DNA of 64,000 bases from the NCBI GenBank assembly GCA_018398765.1, contig JAHBMJ010000499.1, forward strand, positions 63,129-127,128. Direction: 5' to 3'. Numbering within the stretch: the stretch's first letter is position 1; every line of letters starts with the position of its first letter. The DNA comes from Chromera velia. Taxonomy: Eukaryota; Sar; Chromeraceae. The translations under genes were made by a program, and so were the position numbers. Shown in pieces: positions 21,283 through 32,500 of this stretch. The notes below the pieces were generated by a model. That model did no database searches and was not told the origin of the DNA. It was given only the letters and a program-made list of their open reading frames with translations.

Positions 21283-24200
21283 CTACTCCGAGTCATCCCT
21301 TCTGTCGTCAGAGTCCAGGACACCAGGATAGGGCATTTTCAGGAACGAAAGGAGGGGAGCGAAGGCGAATTGAATGGCGGCCGAAATGATATTGCTGACC
21401 CCCTCTGCAATACAAAAGGCGCCAGCAAGCGGCACCAGCGGGATCGGAAGCGGAAGTAGGAACAGACCGAAGATGATACCTGCAATCCCGTAGGGCTGTA
21501 GTCACAGGAGGAAGGCAGGGAGGGGGAAAGGAAGGGTTGAATCTTAGTCAAGGAGTGTCAGAAACGACGCGGTTCATCGATGCAAGGAGAAGGATCGTCA
21601 GTTCAACAGAGCACCATCAAACAGGGGTTGGAGGGGACTTTGTTCATGTACAAAGTGGGCACGCACGTGCATGGGAAAAGGAAGGAAGAAAGGAAGGAGA
21701 CGACCTCTCCAAGCTTCTTCTTCTCCGTCTCGTTTTCTACAGTGACGTCATGAGCAAGGAGGAAAGGGAAAGAGCCGCTGTGGTGTCATCCTGTTTGTTG
21801 GACGCACACTGCTGTCTTTGGTCCGGAGCTGACACACACTCGCGTTTCCTGGCGTTTCCAATCAACGACACACTAAATGACTTACTCACTCACTCACGCA
21901 CTCACTCACTCACTCACTCACTCACTCACCCAACCACCACCAACTCACACGTCCTCATGCTCACTCGCAGGGAGGGAAAGAAACGGACAGGCAGACAGAC
22001 AGCAGAGAGAGAAAAAAGTTTTCTGGGCGGGCGCATCGAATCGTGTGGAACGTCTCACTAACACCCGAGAGACTCCATCATGTATAATACGGAAGGAAGA
22101 AGGAAGAATGCCTTTGCGTCACTGACTGACAATTTTGCCGAACGGCATTGTGTAGTGATGGACCAGGTTTTTCGCATACTGGATCGGGCTGGATATAATG
22201 CCCAAGGTACCCCCCTTCTCTTGCATCTGAAGGAAGGAGCCGGCCGTTGGAGCTACAGACGATCCCCTGAGAAGGAACGAAGAAGAGGTGCCCCCGTCGG
22301 AGGCCTCGATCATCTCTTGGAGTGCCTCATCGGCAACTGCAGTCTTTTCAACGTCATTCTGGGGCACCTTCTTTTGCTGCAATTAAGCACAGGGACGCAC
22401 ACAAACCACACACACAGACACAGACACTCACAGTCACACTGACTCTCACAAACGCTGTCACCCTCACCCTCACCCTCACAAACGCACACACATACACACA
22501 TGCGCAGAGGGAGACAGAGACAGAGAGACAGAAAGAAAGACAGGCAGAAAGACAGAGAGAGAGAGAAAGAGATAGAGAGACAGAGAGAGCTGGGAGGATA
22601 CCCTCCCCGCATCGTCACAGATCGTCGAACTTTCATTCAACTATCAGCACGCGTGAAGAAGATGAGATAGCTCAAAGAAGAGAAGAAAAGTAAAAGATTT
22701 GACTGTTTCTTCAATCGACGCTGAACGAATCTGAGGGTCAAGCTGACCGACTGACAAGAGTCACGAGGCCAGAGAGGATTTTGTCCACAGGAAGTTTTGC
22801 CACCTCCGCTGCCTTGCCGTGGGTGTTTGCATACTCGACAATGTGGTCCAGGAGTTTCTTGTAGATTACCACAGCACACTCCATCCAGGACTGCATACGC
22901 CAAAAGCAAGGTGGGGCAATCAATCCACGGCTTCCACTCTTTCGTTGGAACGAAGGAGAGAAAACAAGCAGAAATACAAGGAAGAAAAGGAACGAAGTAA
23001 GGCCGGCAAAGGAGTCTCGAAGGGAGGAGGGTGGCAGGAAATTTTAAGGAAATAAAAAAGAGAAGAGAAAGAAGAGGGACAGACGACGATTCAAAGGCTC
23101 CCCTCTCTATCATTGCTGACATTCTATGACGAAGAGTGCCTGCCAGATTCTGTCAAAGCAGGAGGAAACAAAAGAAGAAGAAGAAGAAGAAGAAGAAGAG
23201 GGAGAAGAAGAGGGAGAAGAAGAGGGAGAAGAAGAAGAAGAAGAAGAAGGAGGAGGAGGAGGAGAAGAAAGTGTCTGCTCTCCGGCTGTTGATCGGACGT
23301 CGAGACTGCCCGCGCGTCTGCTCTTCCTACAGCATTTGCGTATCAAAACAAAGGAACAAAATCACGCCTATCCACTGTTGTGATTGCTGACCATCTGCTT
23401 GGCTTTGCACTCCTCCGCGAAGTCACCAAAGATGGAAGTGATCTTTGTCGCCACCTCTTCGGCGTTTTCGAGGGTCCCTAGGTCCCCAATTCCAAAAGTA
23501 CAGGCAACAGTGAAGTACTTGAGGGGAAGTGAGGCTGGGTTTTCGACTCCCTTCTCCTCCTGCACAGGAGGGGGGCGAGGGTACAGAAGGAGAATTAAGG
23601 GGGGGTGAGAGAGAGACGTACAGATCTTATGAAGTGCTTCCTCCCTTCCTTGCAACTCGGTATCATTGCACGAACACTTTGAAAGCTCCGCTACAGCAAA
23701 AGAGATGTTTTTCTCTCCCTCTAACTGGCCATTGTGCATGTGGTGTCCTAAAGCCGCGCTCCTCTTTCCGTTTCCTTTCCCTCCCTCCCTCCCTCCCTCC
23801 TTCCTTACCTCTCTGTTCCATCCTCCCTGCATGTGTCCTATCTGTACGTAACGGTTGCCTCTTTGATTCACAACAAAATCTCTTGTTGGGCCGTGGAAGC
23901 GCATACAGTCAGACTGACACAGCGCTCAATGAGAAGATCATCCAGACCCCCAGGGATGGAGGTTCCTGCACACTCTTCAAGGTCGTTTATGGTCTTTCCC
24001 TCGCAAGCAGAGAAAATGTTGTATGCCAAGATCTCGATCCGCATGCGGGTGAACGGTCTAGTCATAGGAAATCCCTTTTCCTTGGACTCGATCAGAGTGC
24101 GCGTGTAGAGCTCCAGGGCTGCCTTCTTGATCGGGACGGTGGTTCGGAGCTCGTGGTGATTCAAGACGGCTGGGCCGAGCAGCTCGACTCCGTCTACGGT

Positions 24201-24716
24201 GACACAGCACTGTGGGTTTCTGCATACAGGCAGGCATGTATTTGTTTGCAAGGCACTGGGCAGGTCTCATTGAGAAATGAGGGCAGAACGGATAAATGAA
24301 CGAACGAACGGACAGACACAGTGCATGCTTTCTTTGCCCCTCTTTTTTTCTTTTCATGTATCGGATATATATATATACACGTGCAACTCATCGACAAGAA
24401 GACGGCAAAAAGGACTGCTATACGGAGGAGAGGCAACAAAATAAACGAAAATGTCTGTATGAAAGCCATTTTTCCGAGTTCATTGGCGTTCCTTCTTTTC
24501 TGAAGGGCTGACTGACTTCGCACAAAAGGCAAACTCGTCCTTCGACGGAGACGAAATGTACAAGTCTCTACATGAAGAGTCTTCTCTCTGACTGAGGGAC
24601 ACAAAGGAGGAGGACGAGGACTTCAGAGTGGGGATACTGACAGCCACTCCTGTGGAAAGGAGGGCACCAACTCCTGTGGACAAGAAAAGAAGAACGGAAG
24701 TCGAAGGACGTCCCAT
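21283..24716 (-). CDS. Unknown secreted or organelle-targeted protein with a C-terminal hydrophobic hairpin (6 exons, 409 aa)
   Basis: I do not recognise the family. Exons, reading leftwards: 24716-24517, 24219-23919, 23559-23392, 22890-22756, 22376-22164 and 21495-21283. All phases agree and the total is 409 residues. The N-terminus (after MGRPSTS, VLLFLSTGVGALLSTGVAV) looks like a signal peptide or signal anchor and is followed by a Ser-rich stretch, as in bipartite plastid or secretory leaders. The middle is helical with several Cys (NPQCCVTVDGVE, ECAGTS, VACTFGIGDLG, FAEECKAKQM). The last exon encodes a strongly hydrophobic hairpin (IAGIIFGLFLLPLPIPLVPL, then AFCIAEGVSNIISAAIQFAF) and an acidic end, DSDDRRDDSE. 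All five donors have C at +3, mostly GTCAGT. A plastid or endomembrane membrane protein is a reasonable inference, no more. Confidence 0.75.
21884..21929. repeat. ACTC tetranucleotide repeat
   Basis: About eleven ACTC units with one interruption, in the last intron of the minus-strand 409-aa gene. On the sense strand the unit reads GAGT/GTGA. Confidence 0.95.
23170..23265. repeat. GAA/GGAGAA purine tract
   Basis: A polypurine run of GAA and GGA triplets in the third intron of the minus-strand gene. On the sense strand it is a CTT-rich polypyrimidine tract, roughly 280 bases upstream of the acceptor at 22891. Open frames across it (poly-Glu, poly-Ser) are shadows. Confidence 0.9.
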
Positions 24717-25003
24717 TTTGCTCTCGACAACCGTCTCTCTGAAGATTTAATTATTTGTGTGAAAACTTTCTTTGAGAGCTGGCAAGTTGGAGCCAACTTT
24801 CTTTTCTCTTTCACCAGCTGCAGATCTTTGTTCAAGCGAATGAGAGAACAGCTTTTGGGTCTCTCTCTTCATTCAATTATTCATATAGACTTGTTGCATG
24901 CAGCTGAAAAAGTGCATGCACGGAGACGATCGATCTATATATACGCAAGAATTAAAAAAAATTAAAGGATATAAAAGAAAAAAAACACAAATTCTACGCA
25001 TGC

Positions 25004-25095
25004 ATATCGGCCGGGGCCCTGGGCCTCAATATTAAAGGGGGCCCTGCATGCATGCAACGCGGCCCTGATTTGCCGGCCGGCCGGGGCCGGCCTGC
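25004..25095. promoter_or_regulatory. GGCC-rich palindromic cluster in a divergent promoter region
   Basis: Nested palindromes (CGGCCGGGGCCC, GGGGGCCC, GCATGCATGC, CCGGCCGGCCGGGGCCGGCC) lie between the starts of the 409-aa gene (24716) and the cytochrome b561 gene (25326). This resembles the cluster at 7262-7316 in the other short divergent gap. The rest of 24717-25325 is mixed sequence with ATATATA and GCATGCA words and no exon. Regulatory function is inferred from position. Confidence 0.4.
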
Positions 25096-25325
25096 AAACT
25101 CAGTCAAACTCACGTCAAAATCGGATCGATGCACCAAATGATACGGCCAAGCACATACTGCCACTGTCAGTGCCACATGCCGGACTGATTCTTCTCCTTC
25201 CCATTTACAGCGCCAGGTATTTCCATACAGCCTTTCCCCTGACTGAAGGTGCCCGAAAGCAGGAGAGACGACTACGCCTGCTCGAAGAGAATCTTGAAAT
25301 TGACTAATCTTTCTTGAACAGCACA

Positions 25326-26358
25326 ATGTGTTGCACAAGGGGGACGTTGTTCATCTTCCTCCCTCTGTGTGCTCTTTTGTTTGCTGCGTCTGGTTTCGGC
25401 CATGGAATTTCTCTTTTTACCCTGCACCCAATCTGTATGGGAATTGCGATGTTCTACACTCTGCCAATGGGTATCCTCTCATGGGTCCGACATCACAAGC
25501 ACATAGACAAAAAGAAACACCATGTGAAGATGATGACATGGACAGCAGGACTGATGGCTTTGGGGTTTGCAACAGCCTTCCTTCACAAATCTTCGCTGGG
25601 CGTGGAACACTTCAGCAGTCTACATAGCGAAGTTGGCCTCCTGTCGCTGTTGGCGCTCGCCCTCCAAGTACGCAGAAACCACCCTCAGCCCTAGCAACCG
25701 AGCATCACACAGTTTGCCAGTCTTGCCTCTGTATTCCCACTCCTGCCTTCTCCTTCCATCGGTATTCTGGGTGTGTCGAGCAAGTGCGACCCCACGCTCA
25801 GCTTTGTTCCCCTGTGGTCTTCTTCTGCCCACTTTGATGAGTCACTGACATCTTCCAGGGAGACGACCTAATTAGCACAATCCTTCTTCCCACATGTACG
25901 TGTATCCTATGCTTTGATCGTCATCGCCTATCTGTGTCATGGTCTGTGTGCAGGGGTCCGGAGGAGCAGGATTGCGGTATCTGAGTTACCAGTACCCGTG
26001 GATTGCGCAATATGCGAAGTATCCGCACAAATTGGCTGCCTTTCCTGTCTACTTCCTTTCGTCCTTTGCGGTCATGGCGGCGGTTCGCACTAAGTGGTCC
26101 CGTTCAAATCCGGTGATCGGAATCCGGGTGGTCAATTTCTTTCTGTTCATCACGGTGCCCCTTCTTTTCTTGTCAGTACTGATCTTCTTCTTCTTCTCAA
26201 GTAGTGGGTCGGGGAAGCCGGACAAGAGCAAATCGCCAAGGGAGGAGGACACAATGAGGTTACTTAATTCACGCTCCCCGTCGGCCTATGACAGCGGGAG
26301 TACGGCAATAAACGGGGGGGCAGCAAAAGTCTCACGGGTACGAGGGAAATATGCATGA
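25326..26358 (+). CDS. Cytochrome b561-type transmembrane protein (2 exons, 248 aa)
   Basis: Likely a di-heme membrane protein that moves electrons across a membrane, typically from ascorbate to ferric iron or monodehydroascorbate. Exon 1 is 25326-25667 and exon 2 is 25954-26358; the intron is phase 0 (GTACGC..GTGCAG). An N-terminal hydrophobic segment (FIFLPLCALLFAASGFGHG) is followed by about five membrane spans. Candidate heme histidines occur in the family order: LHPICMG, HKHIDKKKHH, SLHSEVGLLSL and KYPHKLAAF. The tail after IFFFFSSSGSG is polar, charged and probably cytosolic. The ATG at 25326 is the first Met of the signal-like segment. A CAG just before it (25320-25322) could be an acceptor of a 5'-UTR intron. 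Length and span number fit single-domain b561 proteins. Confidence 0.8.
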
Positions 26359-28214
26359 CGCTCATGTCACCCCCTCTGCTGCCTGTCAGCTCAAGTCAAG
26401 GCAAGGCAAGGAAGAGGTTTTCTCAAAGGAGGAAATCCGGGGGGGGAAAGAGAAATAGAATTAGAGAAGTAGAAGTAGACTGCAGGGTTCTCAAACGGGG
26501 GCAGGGTGGGGGGGTTACAAGGGAAAGCAAGGGCCTCGGGTCGGGTGTAAAAAATGAATGATTGAATGATTCAATCAGTGAATGCATTGAGTCTATTAGA
26601 CAGAGAAAAGCTCAGTGTGCGACGCACTGACTGCATGGCTCTCTGTTTTGGTTTGACTAATAACTTAATTCCTGCCTTTCTCCCTTCCTTTCTTCACTCA
26701 CGACTGCCCTTTAGAGTCGATGAATCAATTCGAGTGTTTCCCCTAGACTCCACTGCAACCGCACACTGATCACCTTCCTTCTTTCCTTCCTTCGTCCTTC
26801 TCCATTCGACAATTCGATCGCGTCTCCGTGCAATGAATGCATCGACCGACGGGCCGATCTGTCGGCGTGCGTCAATTCGAAGGCGAGTCGTGATCAGGAC
26901 AGAAAGAGAAAGGAAACGGCTCGCGCGTTTGGACTTTAACTGAAACAGCCTGGCGATGCTCCCTCCTAGACTTGCAGGCAAACACTTCATTCAAGGCATG
27001 CAGTTTGATTGATTGGAGAATGAAAAAGACAGACAGAGAAAAGAAAGGACAGAGGATCCCGACGAGCATCGGGTCCCTTGCTTGCATGCTTCTTTCTTTC
27101 TTTCTTTTTGTTTCTGTGCGTGCATAGGTGACGCAATGTTGTACGCGTGGGTTGTCCTGTTCTCGCTTTACACTCTCCCTCCCCTGTGTGTGCGTGAAGA
27201 AGCCGTGGTGCCGTTGCATTTTTCATTTCGCGGTGTGTCTGTCTGTGCGCGTGTGAATGAGTGTGCATGTGCGTGTGTGTGTTTGTGTGAGAGAGATCCT
27301 AAACGGATCCTTTGCAGACCGATAGACTGGACAGATCTCCTGCCTGCTCTTTTCTGTCTGCACGAGCGAAGGAAGAGCGTGTGGAACGAACAACGTCGGG
27401 CGTGGGTAGGTGGGTATCTTTGTTGGGGTGGGGGGAGGGAGTGTGAGTTGCAATCATTCTCTGTGTGTGTGTGTCTTCGGTTTTGAAATTTGAAGGGCAA
27501 CACGAGGAAGGGAGGCGCCTCTGGTTGGTTGGACGGAAACTTCTGTCTGTGTTGCAAGCCTCCCACGACAGAGTAATTCGAAAGCCTGCTTTTCTTTCTT
27601 TCTTTCTTTCTTGTGCAGAGACATTAGCCGATAGACAGAAACAGGGAGTTTTGTTAGGGGCTGGGTGGGTCGATCGGTTGGATAGGAAGCGGGTGTAGCC
27701 GTTGGTGGCATAATGTTGCCATGAATGCAGTTTGTGGGAAAAGGGGATGACTCGATCGTTTGTTGGGCACATGCATTCTGTGGGGTAGAGAGCGATCGAA
27801 TCGATCGAAGTTTTTTACAGTCAGAGGGTTTTCTCTCAAGTCGTGGGTCCTCCGTCATCATTTTCATCTAATCTTAATTCTCCCATGGATCGATCTTCAA
27901 TCTCCATCCGTTCTTCCTTCCCTTTCTCTATCCTCATCCACGGGTCCATCAATCCATCAAGGTGATCTGATGTGCGTCTGAGGGGCTGCTGTCTGCCCTT
28001 CAGGAACCAGTTTTATCCCTTTGGGTGTCTCAGTGTTTCATTCCCTTTGGAACAGAGACCCATTGAATTAGTGCACAGGAGTTTTGGGGGGCGGACTAAT
28101 TCGCTGCATGACTTTGAGTCTTTAATTCTTGGTTTGAACCTCCATAAGTGGCTGGCTGACTCTCTTTTCCAGCCTGTTCTGAATGTTTCTCTCTATGAAA
28201 CTGTGGGTTGACCA
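26359..28214. other. Intergenic stretch with no supportable gene
   Basis: Mixed-composition 3' flank of the b561 gene. It holds short AAGGC/GGCAA repeats (26397-26412), CTTT tetranucleotides (about 27089-27110 and 27593-27612) and GT-rich tracts (27235-27295). Open frames up to about 160 codons occur on both strands. They are low-complexity, lack flanking splice logic and resemble nothing I know. Confidence 0.6.
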
Positions 28215-29290
28215 ACTTGAATTCATCTATTGAAATTCATATTTTCAATCTTTTTCTTTATTATCATCATCATGGTTTGGGGGATTTATCTAGGGATTTA
28301 TAGTATAGTGATAGTAAATATGTATATATGCATTGAAACTTTTAATACATAAATCAAATTTACAAGCAAATTTGAAAGTTATAGGCGGTCTTAGGAGTTA
28401 ATTTAATATTTATTTAGATTACATGGTATTAACGATATGCAGTGTTAAGCACCCACTGCCTATAATCATACCTGCCCATTGCATAAGCCGTCTTAGTTAC
28501 GATATGTAGTAGTTGGTATACAAAAATTAGGAAATTTCAATGAAACATAGTTTATTTTTCAAATTATGATTATTTTTTACCCGTAAAATGTCGCCGTGCT
28601 GCGCACTAAACAGTTTTTATAACCTAAAAACTACTAAAAACTACAAAAAAGAAAAGGGGGGCCGGGGCAGAAGGACCATCACAGCCATCAAACGTTAAAT
28701 TGGCCCTAAAATTGGCCTAATAATCTTTTATAAAGACTTCCAACCATTCTAAAAAACTATTGTTTGACTGATGGCAGTCTGATGCATATTGATGCTGCAA
28801 TTATAGTGACAATTTAGGGCTTTGCATATTATATACATTCAATATTAGAATACTGGTAAGTCATAAGTTGAAAATCTTGCATAAAAACTGCCATAACAGT
28901 GTTGTTCATGTCTTAATTAATTATTTTACTATTATAAGTTTAAAACAACAAAAAATATTCTGTATAAGGATGTTTTGTATATGTTATTTGGTACAAAATC
29001 TAGTATAAAATTGTTTAAAAAGGGTCTAAAATTGATACGTTGCAATAAACAAGAGTACAGGAATTCACTAGTCACTTACTAGGTCACTTTAATAATTTCT
29101 TGAAAAGGATCACTGCCATTTAAATGAATCCGGGTTTGAATTTAAGCTCCAGAGGTCAAATTTGAAGAAACACGTCTATTAAATTGCCGCCAACAAGAGT
29201 CAATTGACGCACGGCACATAAAAAACAATCAAATGAATTCGGTTAATTTTTACTTGAGACTCAAGTTGAAAGGGCCTTACTACTACCGTG
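28215..29290. other. AT-rich island at a convergent junction
   Basis: Strongly AT-rich with TTAAA, CTAAAA and ATTATCATCATCATGG words. It lies between the 3' ends of the b561 gene and the HECT gene (stop at 29556). No exon or transposon ORF is seen. Confidence 0.8.
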
Positions 29291-29555
29291 ACTGAATGAG
29301 CGCTAGTGAAAACTTTGTTTCTCTTCTCTTACCGACGCAATATTCACTTGGGATGATCCCATCCTTTTTTCGTTCCCCAGTTTCTTCAATGACATTGAGA
29401 ACTTTCAGTCGATCGAGTCGATCATTTTTCTTTTTTAAAGTCTGTCTTTTTGTCCCGGTGACATCTTCCCCGCCCTCTCTCTTTCCCCTGCAACCCTTGA
29501 CTTTATTCCCTCCCTTTGTCCCTTCCCTTGCTTTCTTGGTCAGTCGGCGAGTGAT

Positions 29556-32500
29556 TCAATCTTGAAACTCCATTTGTTCGTCCCTCACGTCCACGTCCAG
29601 ATCAATCGCCAGACAATGCTCGATTGCGTACAGGAGCCGCACACGGAGAACGTCCGCAGACGAGTACGGCGGCAGGGACAAGCGGAAGGCGCACGTTGTT
29701 GAAGTCGGCAACCGGAGGTCGGCACTCACCCCCTGCAGGCGTATTGTTATGATAGGCAAATAGAGTCAAACGGCCGCACGCGATGCGGAAGAGCCATGCA
29801 GGCGGGCGTTTGCCAAAGAGAGAGAGAGGCTGAGCACGATAGAGGGTCGGGGTGACCGTCGATGACGATGTGAAGCTTCCAGTCCAAAACCTCTCCGAAA
29901 GAACAAAAGAAACTACTGCAACAGCCGGAAAAAGAAAGTCGACTTACCGGCTGGCTGTCGACTTCAACGTGAAACCTCCAGTCCCCTGCGGAGGGCAAAC
30001 GGCATCGGCCCGACACGAACCTGCAGCCAGAGGGAACAAGGAAAAGAAAGATGGGAATTCCGTCAGATTCGTTTCTGAGAGTTCGTGGGGCGGTGTGTTG
30101 GGGTGGGGTTGGTGGAGGTGGGGGGGGATTGTTTTTTTAGGGGTTTCTGCGATTGGGTCTGCATGGTTGTGAAGTCCTAAGTCCAGCTTTGTTTTGAAGA
30201 TCTAAAATCTAGATGGGAAAGAGAGAAAGAATCTCGATTCAGTTTGAGTATCTGTCAACACGCAAGTCGCTCCTCCGACTTCCCTTCCCCCCTCCCTCTC
30301 TCTCTGTGTATGTGTGTGTGTGTGTGTATGTGTGTGTGTGGCCAAACGTCCGTCTGCTCTCTGTACGTACCTGAGGAAGTTCTGCAGTTGCACGTTGGAG
30401 AAGCCTCTGAGGACCTCGAACAGATTCTTTCTGATTCCAGGGGAGTCACAAGTCGTGTGCCTCTCCAAAACTTCAAGGTCAATCGTTCCCTCTCCACAAA
30501 TCAGACGCTCCAGCCGTCTGAATGCAGAAACCATCAAACACAAAGTTTAATTTGATTATGAGATCACGAGAAACAAGGATTTGACGAGAGTCACCACTGG
30601 GACGCCCCCGGTGCCTTCAAAAATGGTGGATGAAGGGACAGAAGCCAGAAAGCAAAAACAGAAGAAAGGAGGGGCGAAAGAAGGAAGAGATGAATAAACG
30701 ACCTAAGCGAGATGCAATCCATGAAAGACTTGTCACGCATACGTTTAGGGAAAGTATTTTTGTTCTTATCATATCTTCAAAGAGAGATGCTTCATTTCCA
30801 TTTGTCGATGTGTCCATTTGTTTCCCTATAAGATGGCTCTGTTTGCCCCGTTTTCTCTCTCATGCTTTGATTGCATGTTTCTGAGCTACCAACCTTCCAT
30901 CAAAAAGCAGGCGCATGCGGCCAAGTGGCAGCACAGCCCCGAGCCCCCTCGAGACCGCTGCTACGGCCGCGTCCCCCTCCAGCATTCGGCTTCTTTCTGA
31001 AAGACGAACAAACAACGGGAGCGTCCGACGAGTCACGCCCAGGCCCGCACCCCCAGGCAGGAGATCGACAGAAGTGCCAGAGGCGCTTTCTGCAGTGAAG
31101 GTCAAATCTTCGAAATACTGTGACTCGTCCTCTGAAATCCCAGCTGCAGCATCTGTCGAAGCTCCCCTCTCGGATCCTTCCACCTCCCCTTCCCCTTCAA
31201 TCGGCTCACCTTCCCCCCTCCCCGTCAAATGTTCCTTTTGTTCTCCTCCACGATCGTGATCAGACGAGGAGGAGCACACGGGTTCTTGACTCGATTCAGG
31301 TGCTGCTGCCTCCCCTTCATGCAAAAAGTGGACCAGCCGCTCCTCCCCTCGGCAGGCACCCTCTGCTGCTGGATGAGAGATGCTGCTGTTGTTGTTACAG
31401 GCACTGGAGCTGCTGCTGCTGCTGCTGGAAGATGAGGAAGAGGACGCAGGTAGATGAGAGGCGCCTGCAGACACGCCTCCTGGAGTCTCCGTTGCCGGAA
31501 GTGGAGCTGAATGGCTGCTGATCCTAATCTGGCGTGCCCGGCATTCCCTCCTTCTGGCACTCTCATTGGCAGACCGTGCAATGGCAGCGAGGGTGACAGT
31601 CATCTGAGTGCCCACTGTGTCGCTTTCGTGCACGTCCTGAAAGGAATACGGAGCAGGATGCAATGCAAAGATATGACAGACAAGTCACAGAGAAAAAAAG
31701 AGAATCAAGTCGAGCAGATCAATGGTGATGGCAGGACAGAGCAAAAGAGGTGCAGATAGAGGGAGTGGGGAAAGATGCTAAAGAAGGTCTGGGGGAATAA
31801 ACGAGGTCTTTTCCTTCCTTCCTTCTCTGCTTCCTTTGTTGTTGTTTTCCAAGCACCAATGTCCCTGTGATTTTCATTCAACGCCTCCACATCATATTCA
31901 TTCAGGTAGAAAACAAAACAAAGAAAACAGACTATCGAATGTTTCGGTAGACCTATGTATCAACTCTCTCAAGCCACGTACTCACCGAGAGTTCCAGGGG
32001 GGTACCTGCCAGGCGTCTCCAGAACAGGGCATTCAGATTCATGTTCATAGGCGATCCCAACAGTCCCGCAACCCCCATGACTCGCCCGAGAGCCTCGAGC
32101 ATCCGAATTGGCAGCTTCGATCTCCTTCTCTCCCTTTCCAGAGCACTTGGGCACAGTTCTATCCCTACAGCCATTCCCCCTCTCCCCTGCTGCTGCTGTG
32201 CCTGAGACCCCCGAGGGTACTGGAGTCTCGTGATTTCCTCTGCAGTCTGATGGAGGGGATCCACCATCCCCCACCTCTGCACTGCATCCTGGGTGAGGGC
32301 ACTGCGAATTCCCCCCCCGGCACTTTCTTCTGATGGCGATTCGTCATTGCAGAGGTGGTTGAAGAGCAGCTGGTGGAAGGGAGTGCCGACGGCCTGAGAG
32401 GACCCTGCAATACACGGACGGGGCACCACGGTGTCCTGGTTCGGTCCCATTGCTTGGGATGCATTTGGACAAGGAATGAAGACAGGGGTGATTGTTGCGT

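Noticed and set aside
23110-23390. Poly-Glu / poly-Ser coding region
   Set aside because: It is the GAA purine tract in an intron of the minus-strand gene.
27013-27486. 157-codon plus-strand frame and minus-strand overlaps at 26.9-27.9 kb
   Set aside because: Low complexity with GT and CTTT repeats, no recognisable domain and no splice context.
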